Assembly (NCBI GenBank): GCA_021730285.1
Contig: CP082962.1
Coordinates: forward strand, 620,001 to 684,000
Source: Desulfovibrio sp. JY
Lineage (GTDB): Bacteria; Desulfobacterota; Desulfovibrionia; Desulfovibrionales; Desulfovibrionaceae
Direction: 5' to 3'
DNA: 64,000 nucleotides
Positions 17,824 through 25,680 of this stretch are shown here, one piece after another (positions within the stretch are counted from its first letter, which is position 1; each line of letters opens with the position of its first letter). The notes beneath the pieces are model-generated. The model made no database searches. It was not told the DNA's origin and worked only from the letters and a program-made list of their open reading frames with translations. The position numbers and the translations under genes were made by a program.

Positions 17824-20127
17824 CTAATAGCCTTTGAACGGGTTCGGACCGATCTTGAGGACCATATGCATGAACTGGTCGATCATGTCGGGGATCTTGT
17901 CGTATTCGTCAATGGCCACCTGATACTGCTCGACGCGCTCGGGCTCGACGCCAAGGCGCTTGAGCGACTCGGCGATGTTCTCCTTGCGGCGGTTGCAGAT
18001 CTCGGAACCCTTGACGAAGTGGCACTGGTAGTCGTCGCCGTATTTGCAGCCGAGCATCATGACGCCGTCGACGCCCTTGCTCATGGCATCGGCCACCCAG
18101 ATGGCATTGACCGAACCCAGGCAGCGCACCGGAATGATGCGCACATAGGGGCTCCATTTCTTGCCGCGCATGGCCGCCATATCGAGCGCCGGGTAGGCGT
18201 CGTTCTCGCAGGCCAGGATCAGCACGCGCGGGCCGCCCTCTTCGATCTTGGGCGGAATCTCGCACTCGCGAATCATGGAGCCGATCATATCGATGTTGTA
18301 GTTATCAAAGGAGATGACGCGCTCGGGGCAGGCGCCCATGCAGGTGCCGCAGCGGCGGCAGCGCGTGGGATTGGGCTTCGGCGTGCCTTTCTCGTCGTCG
18401 TCCAGGGCGCCGAACGGGCATTCCTCGGTGCAGCGCTTGCACTGGGTGCAACGCACGAAGTTGAACACCGGGTAGGACAGGTCGCCCGACCGGGGATGCA
18501 CGGCCACGCCGTGTCCGGCGGACTCGATGCACTGGAGGGCCTTGAGCGCCGCGCCGGCCGCATCTTCCTTGGCCTGGGCCATGGTCATGGGCTGGCGCAC
18601 GCAGCCGGCGGCATAGATGCCGGTGCGCCGCGTCTCGTACGGGAAGCAGATGTAGTTGGAATCCGCGAACCCGTCGAAGAGGTCCAGGTCCGGGAAGGCC
18701 GGGCCCTGCCGGTAGACCAGGTTGATGGTCGGATCGAGGGCCGTGGCCGGCACCATGCCCGTGGGCAGGACGACCAGATCGGCGCCCAGGGTGATCTCGC
18801 CGCCAAGGAGGGTATCCTTGGCCGCGATCACGAGGCTCGAGCCTTCCGCGGTCACGCCGGTCACCGTGCCCTTGGTGAGCATGATGCCGGGGTTGTCCTG
18901 GGCGGCGCGGTAGTAGCGTTCGTTGATGCCCGGGACCATCATGGAGTCGTAGACGATCATGGCCACGGCGTCGGGGAGCTTTTCCCGGACGTAGTTGGCC
19001 TGCTTGAGCGCCACGAGGCTCGTCAGCTCGGAAGCGTAGATGAGGTGCTTGGGCGTCTTGATCGGCTCGAAGAGCGAGACGGCTTCCTCGGCCTCGCCCT
19101 CTTTCTTGGCAGCGGGCTTGGCTTCCTCGGCCGGGGCGTCCGCGACCGGGGCGGCGGGGGCCATGGCGTCGTCGAGCAGCTTTTTCACGTCAACGATGAA
19201 AGCCACTGAGGACGGGGCCTTGCCGTCGGAAGGCCGCTTGATCTCGCCGGCCTTGACCATGGCCTCGAATTCGGCCGAGGTCACGACGTTTGGCAGCTTG
19301 CCGTAGCCGAAGGGGGCCAGGGCGTCGCCGTCCATGGGCGACCAGCCGGCGGCCAGGACCACGGCGCCGATGGGAAGGGTTTCTTCCTTCCCGCCGGAAG
19401 TAAGGGTGGCCGTGTACATGGCCGGCGCGCCGGCGAGTTCCTTGAGCGTGGTGGAAAGGCGCACCGAAATCTTCGGGCTGCCGTTCACCTTGGCGATAAG
19501 CGTCTCGATGCCGGTATCCGAGGCCTCGAGATACGGGTAGTTCATGGGGAAGGTCTTGTAGAGCCCGGCCGCCTTGCCGCCGAGCTTGCCTTCCTTTTCG
19601 ATCAACACCACTTCCGCGCCGGCGGCGGCGGCGGACAGGGCGGCGTTGAGGCCCGCGAAACCGCCGCCGAGCACCAGGATGGTCTTGGTGGTCTCGGGCA
19701 GTTCCGGATGGGGCCGGTTCATCTTCTGGAGCTTCACCACGCCCATGCGCAGGTAGTCATGGACGATGGAGGTGAGCTCTTCCGGGATGGGCTGTCCGGG
19801 AACCGGAGCGGAACCGTCGGGGTTCTTGTAGGACAGCACCACGAATTCGCGCAGGTTGACGCGTTCGACGAGGACCTTGTCCCCGAAGTTGAACACGTCC
19901 CAGTCCACGCGGGGCGAGGTGCCGCACAGAAGCACCGCGTCGATCTCGCCGGCGTCGACGTCGGCCTTGATCATGGCCACGCCGCTTTCGCTCGACAACC
20001 GCTTGTGGGATTTGACGATGGGGCAGGCCCCGCCGCACTTTTCCTTGACAAACGCGACCAACTCCTCGGCTGTAAGAAGCGGGGCGACGCTAGCTTCGTC
20101 GATATAAACACCGATTTTTTCGGCCAT
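17824..20127 (-). CDS. qmoB: QmoB, HdrA-like FAD/iron-sulfur subunit with MvhD-like tail
   Basis: 767 residues. After ~140 residues of an extra N-terminal region comes an HdrA-like FAD domain (ILVLGGGFAGLNAALSAAAAGAEVVLIEKEGKLGGKA from ~150). Then there are two 4Fe-4S motifs (CTQCKRCTEECP and CRRCGTCMGACP, around 560-610). A C-terminal MvhD-like domain has conserved Cys (VRCLGSVNA ... MLGCKYGDDYQCHF). This order is characteristic of QmoB. A low-complexity Ala/Pro/Glu linker (about 325-350) interrupts the flavoprotein part. It forms the soluble electron-transfer part of the Qmo complex with QmoA. Spacing to qmoA is 5 bp, so they are co-translated. Confidence 0.95.
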   Translation of the reverse strand: MAEKIGVYIDEASVAPLLTAEELVAFVKEKCGGACPIVKSHKRLSSESGVAMIKADVDAGEIDAVLLCGTSPRVDWDVFNFGDKVLVERVNLREFVVLSYKNPDGSAPVPGQPIPEELTSIVHDYLRMGVVKLQKMNRPHPELPETTKTILVLGGGFAGLNAALSAAAAGAEVVLIEKEGKLGGKAAGLYKTFPMNYPYLEASDTGIETLIAKVNGSPKISVRLSTTLKELAGAPAMYTATLTSGGKEETLPIGAVVLAAGWSPMDGDALAPFGYGKLPNVVTSAEFEAMVKAGEIKRPSDGKAPSSVAFIVDVKKLLDDAMAPAAPVADAPAEEAKPAAKKEGEAEEAVSLFEPIKTPKHLIYASELTSLVALKQANYVREKLPDAVAMIVYDSMMVPGINERYYRAAQDNPGIMLTKGTVTGVTAEGSSLVIAAKDTLLGGEITLGADLVVLPTGMVPATALDPTINLVYRQGPAFPDLDLFDGFADSNYICFPYETRRTGIYAAGCVRQPMTMAQAKEDAAGAALKALQCIESAGHGVAVHPRSGDLSYPVFNFVRCTQCKRCTEECPFGALDDDEKGTPKPNPTRCRRCGTCMGACPERVISFDNYNIDMIGSMIRECEIPPKIEEGGPRVLILACENDAYPALDMAAMRGKKWSPYVRIIPVRCLGSVNAIWVADAMSKGVDGVMMLGCKYGDDYQCHFVKGSEICNRRKENIAESLKRLGVEPERVEQYQVAIDEYDKIPDMIDQFMHMVLKIGPNPFKGY

Positions 20128-20132
20128 CGCCG

Positions 20133-21374
20133 CTACCTCCCTCTCACCAGAGCAATTGCTTTCATGGCCGCGCCGGTCGCGGACTGGGCCGACTTCATGA
20201 CGTCAAGCGGCGTGGCGGCGCATCCGGCGGCGAATATGCCCTTTTCCTCGCCACCCACGATAAAGCCCATCTCGTCGACGGGCACGTCCACCGGCAGGCG
20301 CTCGCCGGCGATGCTCGGCTGCATGCCCGTGGCCAGCACCACCAGTTCGAAGCGGTTGTCGGACTTGATGCCGGAGACAGCGTCTTCCACGGTGAGGATG
20401 ACGTCGCCCGTGCCGGCGTCCTCGGCCACGGCGGCAACCTTGCCCTTGACGGCGTTCACGCGGTCATCGGCCAGGATGCGCTTGGCGAAGTTGTCGTAAC
20501 GCCCCGGGGTGCGCAGATCGATGTAGTAGATGGTGACGCGGGCGTCGGGGAAGGCGTCGCGCACGTAGGCCGCCTGCTTGAGCGACGCCATGCAGCAAAT
20601 GTAGGAGCAGTAGTTGAGGTGGTTTTCGTCGCGCGAACCGGCGCACTGCACGAAGGCCACGGAGCGCGGGGCCTTGCCGTCCGAGGGGCGCACGATCTTG
20701 CCGCGGGTCGGTCCGCTCGGGGCAGCCAGGCGTTCAAGCTGCATGTTGGTGACGCAGTTGGCGATCTCGCCGGCGCCGAGGTTGGTGAGCCGGGTCACAT
20801 CATAGGGCTTCCAACCCGTGGCGTAGACGATGGAGCCTACCTTGAGCACGATTTCCTTGGGGGCGTCGTCGAGATTGACGACATCTTCGCCGGACAGGGT
20901 CTCCAGATCTTCCTTGGTGCAACGATCCTTTTCCAGGACGTAGCGATTGGGGAAGGCGAAGGGGACATCCATGTACAGGGCCTTGCGCTGTCCAAGCCCG
21001 AATTCGAAGTCGCTTTTGACGTCCTTGGAGAGCTTTGCCACCGTCTCGGAAAGATTGACGCTGCCGGGCTCGACGTAGCGAGGCTTGATGGACACGGTGA
21101 CTTCGTAATCGCCGGCGGTTCCGGAGACCTTGGTCACTTCGGCCAGGGTGAAGAATTTGACGTTCTTATTATTCTTAATGCGCTGGAACTGAATCTCCAG
21201 GCCGCAGGACGGGGGGCACAGCTTGGGGAAATACTTGTTGAGCTGCATCACCCGGCCGCCGAGAAAAGGATTTTTCTCGACAATGTAGACTTCGTGGCCG
21301 ACTTCCGCGGCTTCGAGCGCGGCGGTAATGCCGCTGAAGCCGCCGCCGACGACCAGTATCGCGTTGCTTCCCAT
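20133..21374 (-). CDS. qmoA: QmoA, HdrA-like FAD subunit
   Basis: 413 residues, a compact HdrA-like flavoprotein. It starts with the FAD dinucleotide fold VVGGGFSGITAALEAAEVGHEVYIVEK, followed by FLGGRVMQLNKYFPKLCPP and, later, a Cys-containing stretch (VQCAGSRDENHLNYCSYICC) typical of HdrA. The C-terminal VDEMGFIVGGEEKGIFAAGC is the usual second flavin contact. It forms the Qmo complex with QmoB and QmoC. An intrinsic terminator lies 110 bp upstream, after aprA, so qmoA may be transcribed by read-through or from its own promoter. Confidence 0.95.
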   Translation of the reverse strand: MGSNAILVVGGGFSGITAALEAAEVGHEVYIVEKNPFLGGRVMQLNKYFPKLCPPSCGLEIQFQRIKNNKNVKFFTLAEVTKVSGTAGDYEVTVSIKPRYVEPGSVNLSETVAKLSKDVKSDFEFGLGQRKALYMDVPFAFPNRYVLEKDRCTKEDLETLSGEDVVNLDDAPKEIVLKVGSIVYATGWKPYDVTRLTNLGAGEIANCVTNMQLERLAAPSGPTRGKIVRPSDGKAPRSVAFVQCAGSRDENHLNYCSYICCMASLKQAAYVRDAFPDARVTIYYIDLRTPGRYDNFAKRILADDRVNAVKGKVAAVAEDAGTGDVILTVEDAVSGIKSDNRFELVVLATGMQPSIAGERLPVDVPVDEMGFIVGGEEKGIFAAGCAATPLDVMKSAQSATGAAMKAIALVRGR

Positions 21375-21484
21375 CGCAACCTCCCGGCAATGGTTAAGGC
21401 CAGCAAGAAAACGGCCTGATCCACGAGGATAGACCGCCCCGCCGCAGGCGCTTGAGTACGGTCCATCCGCCCGGGTAAGACCGT

Positions 21485-21520
21485 TAAAAAGCGGCCGCGG
21501 GCATGGAACCCGCGGCCGCT
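21485..21520 (-). terminator. Intrinsic terminator between aprA and qmoA
   Basis: A perfect 12-bp GC stem (21490-21501 with 21509-21520, AGCGGCCGCGGG / CCCGCGGCCGCT) with a 7-base loop, followed on the minus strand by TTTTT. It lies 11 bp after the aprA stop and would separate a large aprBA transcript from a smaller amount of qmo transcript. Confidence 0.9.
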
Positions 21521-21530
21521 CTGGTCATTC

Positions 21531-23522
21531 CTACGCGGGAATGATCTGATAGTAGGCCTTCTTGAAGACCTTGGTTTCCTTGGTGGCCGGATCGTACTTG
21601 GAATTGACGAAGCACTTCCATTTGCTGTCGTCCAGGCCCAGGAAGTCGCCGCGGTAGTAGAAGCCCGGGTAACGGGTCTCTTCGCGGAACATGATGTGGG
21701 TCATGTGCAGGCGAACGGTCCACAGGCGGTGGTACTGTTCCCAGCAACGCATCAGCTCGTGCAGGTCGCGGGCGGCCAGCTTCTTGCTGTCCTCTTCGAG
21801 GTACTGCAGCAGCTGGAAGCCGGTGTTGAGCAGGGACTTGGAGGTGGTGTACATGGTCATGCAACCTCCGCCGTACTCGTCCGTGCACTTCACCAGACGC
21901 ATCATGAAGTTATGCGGGCTGATGTAGTTGGGGTTGACGATCGGGTCGGTGGAAGCGCCGACGCCGGCCTTGAAGGTCTCCCAGGGCTGGTAGATCTCTT
22001 TGGCGAGATCGGCACCCTTCTCGTTCAGGCTGGGCTTGAAGCCCTTGTGGTCGACGACCCAACGCACAAGCTGCTTGCCGACGATGCGGCCCTCGGCGTG
22101 GGAGCCCGAGGAGAACTTGTGGCCGGAAGCGCCAACGCCGTCAGCGCAGGTGAACAGACCGTTGACCGAGGTCATGCGGTTGTAGACCTTGCCGTTGTCG
22201 GCTTTGATCTTGTACTCGTCCGGAACCCAGGCTTCGTCCGGGCCGGAGACCCAGATGCCGCAGCAGCCGGAGTGGGAACCGAGCAGGTACGGCTCGGTCG
22301 GCATGATCTCGGAACCCTTCTTCTCGGGCTCGATGTCCTGACAGGCCCACAGGTTGGCCTGGCCGACGCACATGTCGAGGAAGTCTTCCCAGGCTTCGGC
22401 TTCGAGGTGCTTCTGCTGCTCGGCGTTCAGGTTGGCGAAGGTGTTCTGCAGGGCGGTCTTGGTGTCCATGTAGATCGGACCGCGGCCTTCGCGCATTTCA
22501 CGGAGCATCATGTGGTTACGCAGGCAGGTCGGGATGATGTTGCCCTTGGCGTAGCCGCGATCCTCGTAGGGCTTCAGCATGGCCTTGTTGGTCGCGCAGT
22601 AGTCCTCGCCCTTGGCGTTGGTGGCTTTGGCCTTGAAGAGCAGGAACCAGGCGCCGACCGGGCCGTAACCGTCCTTGAAACGGGCGGGGACGAACCGGTT
22701 TTCCATCATGGTCATCTCGGCGCCGACCTGGGCGCACATGGTGTAGGTGGAACCAGCGTTCCAGACCGGGTACCAGGCGCGACCCATGCCTTCACCGGTG
22801 GAGCGGGGACGGTACACGTTGACCGCGCCGCCGCAGGCCACCAGGATGGCGTTGGCCTTGAAGACATAGACTTTGTTTTCGCGGGTGGAGAAGCCGACCG
22901 CACCGGCGATGCGGTTGGGCTCCTTGGCGTCCAGGAGCAGCTTCACGATGAAGACGCGCTCCATGTAGCGATCCTGGCCCAGGGCGTTCTTGGCAGCCTC
23001 GGCCACGATGCACTTGTAGGACTCGCCGTTGATCATGATCTGCCAGCGGCCGGAGCGGACGGGCTTGGCGCCGGTGCGCAGGGACACGCCCTTGGCCTTG
23101 GACTGCGCGCCATCCAGGTTGTGGCCGCTTTCGTCCTTGGTCCAGCAGGGCAGGCCCCACTCTTCGAACAGGTGGACGGAGTCGTCGACGTGACGGCCGA
23201 CGTCGAAGATCAGGTCTTCGCGCACGAGGCCCATGAGGTCGGTGCGGACCATCTTGACGTAGTCGTCGGGGTCGTTCTCACCCATGTAGGTGTTGATGGC
23301 GGACAGGCCCTGGGCAACGGCGCCGGAGCGCTCGAGGGCGGCCTTGTCGAGCAGCATGATGCTGATGCCACCAATCTTGTCGGCCCAGCGGCAGGCTTCG
23401 AAGGCGGCGCCGCAGCAGCCCATGCCGCCGCCGACCATCAGGATGTCAACGTCTTTTTCAATCAGTTCCGGCTCGGCGAGGGCAACGCCTTTGGGCTCGT
23501 CCTTCACGGGAATCGTCGGCAT
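21531..23522 (-). CDS. aprA: AprA, adenylylsulfate (APS) reductase alpha subunit
   Basis: 663 residues, the usual length. It has the FAD dinucleotide fold ILMVGGGMGCCGAAFEACRW near the N-terminus and the fumarate-reductase-like flavoprotein body (CGGAVNVYRPRSTGEGMGRAWYP; GSHSGCCGIWVSGPDEAW; CADGVGASGHKFSSGSHAEGRI). With AprB it reduces APS to sulfite and AMP, the second step of dissimilatory sulfate reduction, in the cytoplasm. It starts 51 bp after aprB and is followed by a terminator and then qmoABC. Confidence 0.97.
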   Translation of the reverse strand: MPTIPVKDEPKGVALAEPELIEKDVDILMVGGGMGCCGAAFEACRWADKIGGISIMLLDKAALERSGAVAQGLSAINTYMGENDPDDYVKMVRTDLMGLVREDLIFDVGRHVDDSVHLFEEWGLPCWTKDESGHNLDGAQSKAKGVSLRTGAKPVRSGRWQIMINGESYKCIVAEAAKNALGQDRYMERVFIVKLLLDAKEPNRIAGAVGFSTRENKVYVFKANAILVACGGAVNVYRPRSTGEGMGRAWYPVWNAGSTYTMCAQVGAEMTMMENRFVPARFKDGYGPVGAWFLLFKAKATNAKGEDYCATNKAMLKPYEDRGYAKGNIIPTCLRNHMMLREMREGRGPIYMDTKTALQNTFANLNAEQQKHLEAEAWEDFLDMCVGQANLWACQDIEPEKKGSEIMPTEPYLLGSHSGCCGIWVSGPDEAWVPDEYKIKADNGKVYNRMTSVNGLFTCADGVGASGHKFSSGSHAEGRIVGKQLVRWVVDHKGFKPSLNEKGADLAKEIYQPWETFKAGVGASTDPIVNPNYISPHNFMMRLVKCTDEYGGGCMTMYTTSKSLLNTGFQLLQYLEEDSKKLAARDLHELMRCWEQYHRLWTVRLHMTHIMFREETRYPGFYYRGDFLGLDDSKWKCFVNSKYDPATKETKVFKKAYYQIIPA

Positions 23523-23573
23523 AATATGGTTCCTCCGTATGGTGGATGGATAACGAACGAGGTTGGTTCCGGA

Positions 23574-24065
23574 CTATTGGCAGAAGCCGTCGAGCCAGCA
23601 CTGGACGGTGTCCATGCCGGTGACGTCGAACTTCTTGCCAAGAGCTTCCTTCGGGGTGGCCAGGGCGGTCTCGGTGAACAGCAGCTCGCTGTCCAGGTCG
23701 GCGCCTTCGGGCTTGCCCTCGTAGGGCTTGATGGAACCTTCAGGGGTGGTGCGGATGGGGAACTTGAACCGCTTGATGTTGCCATTGCGGAACTTCACCG
23801 TCCACATGATGGAGTCGGCCGAACGCATGGGGATCGAGGTGCCGCCCATGGGAGCGAAGTCGGCGTACGGACGAGCGGAGATTGCACCCTGGGGGCAGAT
23901 CTTCACGCAGGAGTAGCATTCCCAGCAAGCGGACGGCTCCTGGTTGAAGGCGCGCATTTCCTGAGGATCCAGGATCATCAGGTCATTGGGGCAAATGTAC
24001 ATGCACGCGGTCTTCTCACCGCCTTTGCATCCGTCACACTTGCTCGGATCCACAAAGGTAGGCAT
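23574..24065 (-). CDS. aprB: AprB, APS reductase beta subunit
   Basis: 163 residues. Two 4Fe-4S clusters are visible: CDGCKGGEKTACMYICP (10-26), with the longer spacing typical of AprB cluster II, and CWECYSCVKICP (about 47-58). The remaining ~100 residues wrap around AprA in known structures. Electrons pass through these clusters to the AprA flavin. TTTGGAGGAC precedes ATG 24065. First gene of the unit; upstream lies a ~270-nt leader and a candidate promoter at 24343-24370. Confidence 0.97.
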   Translation of the reverse strand: MPTFVDPSKCDGCKGGEKTACMYICPNDLMILDPQEMRAFNQEPSACWECYSCVKICPQGAISARPYADFAPMGGTSIPMRSADSIMWTVKFRNGNIKRFKFPIRTTPEGSIKPYEGKPEGADLDSELLFTETALATPKEALGKKFDVTGMDTVQCWLDGFCQ

Positions 24066-24241
24066 AGTTAGTCCTCCAAACGTTTAGTTGTTGTACACCC
24101 AGCGCCCAAATACAGTTAGAGCTACACGCCGTTGCGCGACAGGACATCCGCGGGCCGGACCGGCCGCGCCGCTTTCGCGCCGCCGTATCCAGGCCTGCCC
24201 TCGCGCCGGCGTCGCTTGGTGCCGACACCGAGAACAAGTCG

Positions 24242-24299
24242 CCGGGGCCTTGGGGCGAAAAACGCCCCGTCCGCCTTATCGAGGCGGGCAATTCCCCGG
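24242..24299 (-). promoter_or_regulatory. Possible structured element in the apr mRNA leader
   Basis: On the minus strand, CCGGGG (24299-24294) and CCCCGG (24247-24242) can close a stem around two perfect hairpins: GGCGG / CCGCC with a 7-base loop (24271-24287) and a 6-bp GGGGCG / CGCCCC stem with a 5-base loop (24252-24268). It forms a compact three-way junction about 180 nt before aprB. No known riboswitch class is recognised; in GC-rich DNA such structures can arise by chance. Confidence 0.4.
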
Positions 24300-24342
24300 T
24301 ATCGCTACCGTTTTAGACCTGCCAGCGGATAGCTTGTGCACG

Positions 24343-24370
24343 ATTTAACAAGCGCCGCAAGGCACGTCAA
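24343..24370 (-). promoter_or_regulatory. Candidate sigma-70 promoter for aprBA-qmo
   Basis: On the minus strand TTGACG (24370-24365) and TTAAAT (24348-24343) are spaced by 16 bp: five of six and four of six matches to consensus. Transcription would begin near 24336, giving a leader of about 270 nt. Confidence 0.5.
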
Positions 24371-24642
24371 GGGGAAAGTTCTTTTTTTCACGTCCGCCTT
24401 CCAGACGCCGCACACACAGCCCCTCTCGGTTGCGAGCCGGAAGGAAACAGCGGTAGCGCCAAGACTGGAGGCACCCCACCTTCTATCAGTACCCCTGCCC
24501 CCTCGCAAGCCCTTTTCCCCGTTTCCACCGGCTTCCCATCCAACCCCTTGCCGCTTGTTACTTTTTAGACACGATTCCATTTTCCCCCCGAAAAAGGATA
24601 CTTTCCCCGTTTCCGACCCCTCGCTTCCTTCCTAAAAAATAC

Positions 24643-24672
24643 TTGACAACTTCGAGCGGCCCCGCGTAGCTC
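24643..24672 (+). promoter_or_regulatory. Candidate promoter of the aromatic amino-acid operon
   Basis: An exact TTGACA lies at 24643-24648 just after an A-rich stretch. The -10 is weak (TAGCTC at 24667, 18-bp spacing). If used, transcription would start at or next to the leader-peptide ATG at 24680, making its message nearly leaderless; no Shine-Dalgarno sequence is seen before that ATG. Confidence 0.4.
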
Positions 24673-24679
24673 TCTGGCC

Positions 24680-24769
24680 ATGCAGTCCCTCACCAACCCC
24701 ACCACCGGCTTTTATTTTTGGTTCTGGTTTAGCCACGCCCGTGGTCAGGGAGGGGTGCGGTCGAACTAA
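24680..24769 (+). CDS. Aromatic amino-acid leader peptide (attenuator peptide)
   Basis: A 29-codon open frame, ATG 24680 to TAA 24767. Codons 11-17 read Phe-Tyr-Phe-Trp-Phe-Trp-Phe: seven consecutive aromatic residues covering all three products of the downstream operon. The stop is 23 bp before an intrinsic terminator, and a stretch inside the frame just after the aromatic codons (24737-24746) can pair with the left arm of that terminator. This is the classic layout of a ribosome-mediated attenuator such as trpL or pheL. Scarcity of any charged aromatic tRNA would stall the ribosome on the run and favour the antiterminator. The ribosome site is weak, and expression is inferred. Confidence 0.85.
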   Translation: MQSLTNPTTGFYFWFWFSHARGQGGVRSN

Positions 24770-24803
24770 CGAAACCGCAACGAGCCACTCCAGGGCCGCG
24801 GGC
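24737..24803 (+). promoter_or_regulatory. Antiterminator pairing of the aromatic attenuator
   Basis: GCCCGTGGTC (24737-24746) can pair over 10 positions, two of them G-U, with GGCCGCGGGC (24794-24803), which is the left arm of the terminator. The two structures are mutually exclusive. The upstream partner lies 8 to 17 nt after the last aromatic codon, so it is free when a ribosome stalls there and covered when the ribosome runs to the stop. No strong separate 1:2 protector stem was seen. Confidence 0.7.
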
Positions 24804-24825
24804 ATCACGCCGGCGGCCCTTTTTT
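24793..24825 (+). terminator. Attenuator terminator of the aromatic operon
   Basis: GGGCCGCGGGC (24793-24803) pairs with GCCGGCGGCCC (24809-24819), one mismatch, loop ATCAC, followed by six T (24820-24825). It lies 55 bp before the first structural gene. Confidence 0.9.
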
Positions 24826-24880
24826 GTTTCCTGTCGTCGGCGTTCCCCCCCTCGGGAGGCCAAACCGCAAGGAGACCGTC

Positions 24881-25678
24881 ATGCTGCTTGGTAAAGCCGT
24901 CCGCCTCGAACGTATTTTCAATCGCAACACGCACCGCGCCATCATCGTCCCCATGGACCACGGCGTCACCGTCGGCCCCATCGCCGGGCTCATCGACATG
25001 CGCGACGCCGTCAACCAGGTGGCCGAGGGCGGGGCCAACGCCGTGCTCATGCACAAGGGCCTGCCCCGCTGCTCCCATCGCGGCCGGGGTCGCGACGTCG
25101 GGCTCATCATCCACCTGTCCGCCTCCACCTCGCTGTCCCCCTTCCCCAATGCCAAGGCCCTGGTGGCCACGGTCGAGGACGCCATCAAGCTCGGCGCGGA
25201 CGGCGTGTCGCTGCACATCAACCTTGGCGACGAGACCGAACGCGACATGCTCGGGCACCTCGGCGAAGCCACCTCCCGCGCCGCCGAATGGGGCATGCCG
25301 GTTCTGGCCATGGTCTACGCCCGCGGCCCCAAGGTGAAAAACGAGTACGACCCCGATGTGGTGGCCCACTGCGCCCGGGTCGGCACCGAGCTCGGCGCCG
25401 ACGTGGTCAAGGTCCCCTACACCGGCGACATCAAGTCCTTCTCCCGCGTCACCGACGCCTGCTGCATCCCGGTGGTCATCGCCGGCGGCCCCAAGATGGA
25501 CAACGACCGCGACCTGCTCCAGATGGCCCACGACTCCATCCAGGCCGGCGGCTCCGGACTCTCCATCGGCCGCAACATCTTCCAGCACAAGCAGCCGGCC
25601 CGCATCGTCCAGGCCCTGCACGGCATCGTGCACCTCGATTGGGAAGTCGATCAGGCCCTCGAACTGCTCAAGGACTAG
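24881..25678 (+). CDS. 2-amino-3,7-dideoxy-D-threo-hept-6-ulosonate (ADTH) synthase, class I aldolase family
   Basis: 265 residues, GGAGA before ATG 24881. It belongs to the class I fructose-bisphosphate aldolase-like family that includes MJ0400: [15 protein letters not shown] near the start, the Schiff-base Lys in [12 protein letters not shown], and the phosphate site [18 protein letters not shown] ... [13 protein letters not shown]. In the archaeal route this enzyme condenses a deoxy-ketohexose phosphate with aspartate semialdehyde, replacing DAHP synthase. The adjacent 3-dehydroquinate synthase II and the whole aromatic operon support that role over a glycolytic aldolase. First structural gene after the attenuator. 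Confidence 0.9.
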   Translation: MLLGKAVRLERIFNRNTHRAIIVPMDHGVTVGPIAGLIDMRDAVNQVAEGGANAVLMHKGLPRCSHRGRGRDVGLIIHLSASTSLSPFPNAKALVATVEDAIKLGADGVSLHINLGDETERDMLGHLGEATSRAAEWGMPVLAMVYARGPKVKNEYDPDVVAHCARVGTELGADVVKVPYTGDIKSFSRVTDACCIPVVIAGGPKMDNDRDLLQMAHDSIQAGGSGLSIGRNIFQHKQPARIVQALHGIVHLDWEVDQALELLKD

Positions 25679-25680
25679 TC

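Larger units (their letters stand above)
24066..24642. other. 577-bp intergenic region: apr leader and promoter
   Basis: No gene is supported here. The left part (24066-24336) is the presumed untranslated leader of aprB with a possible three-way RNA structure at 24242-24299. A candidate apr promoter lies at 24343-24370. The stretch 24371-24642 is C/T-rich on the plus strand and shows nothing recognisable. Confidence 0.7.

Noticed and set aside
21696-24071. 791-residue open frame on the plus strand
   Set aside because: It is antisense to aprA and aprB, whose domains and ribosome sites are unmistakable; the frame results from GC-rich codon use.
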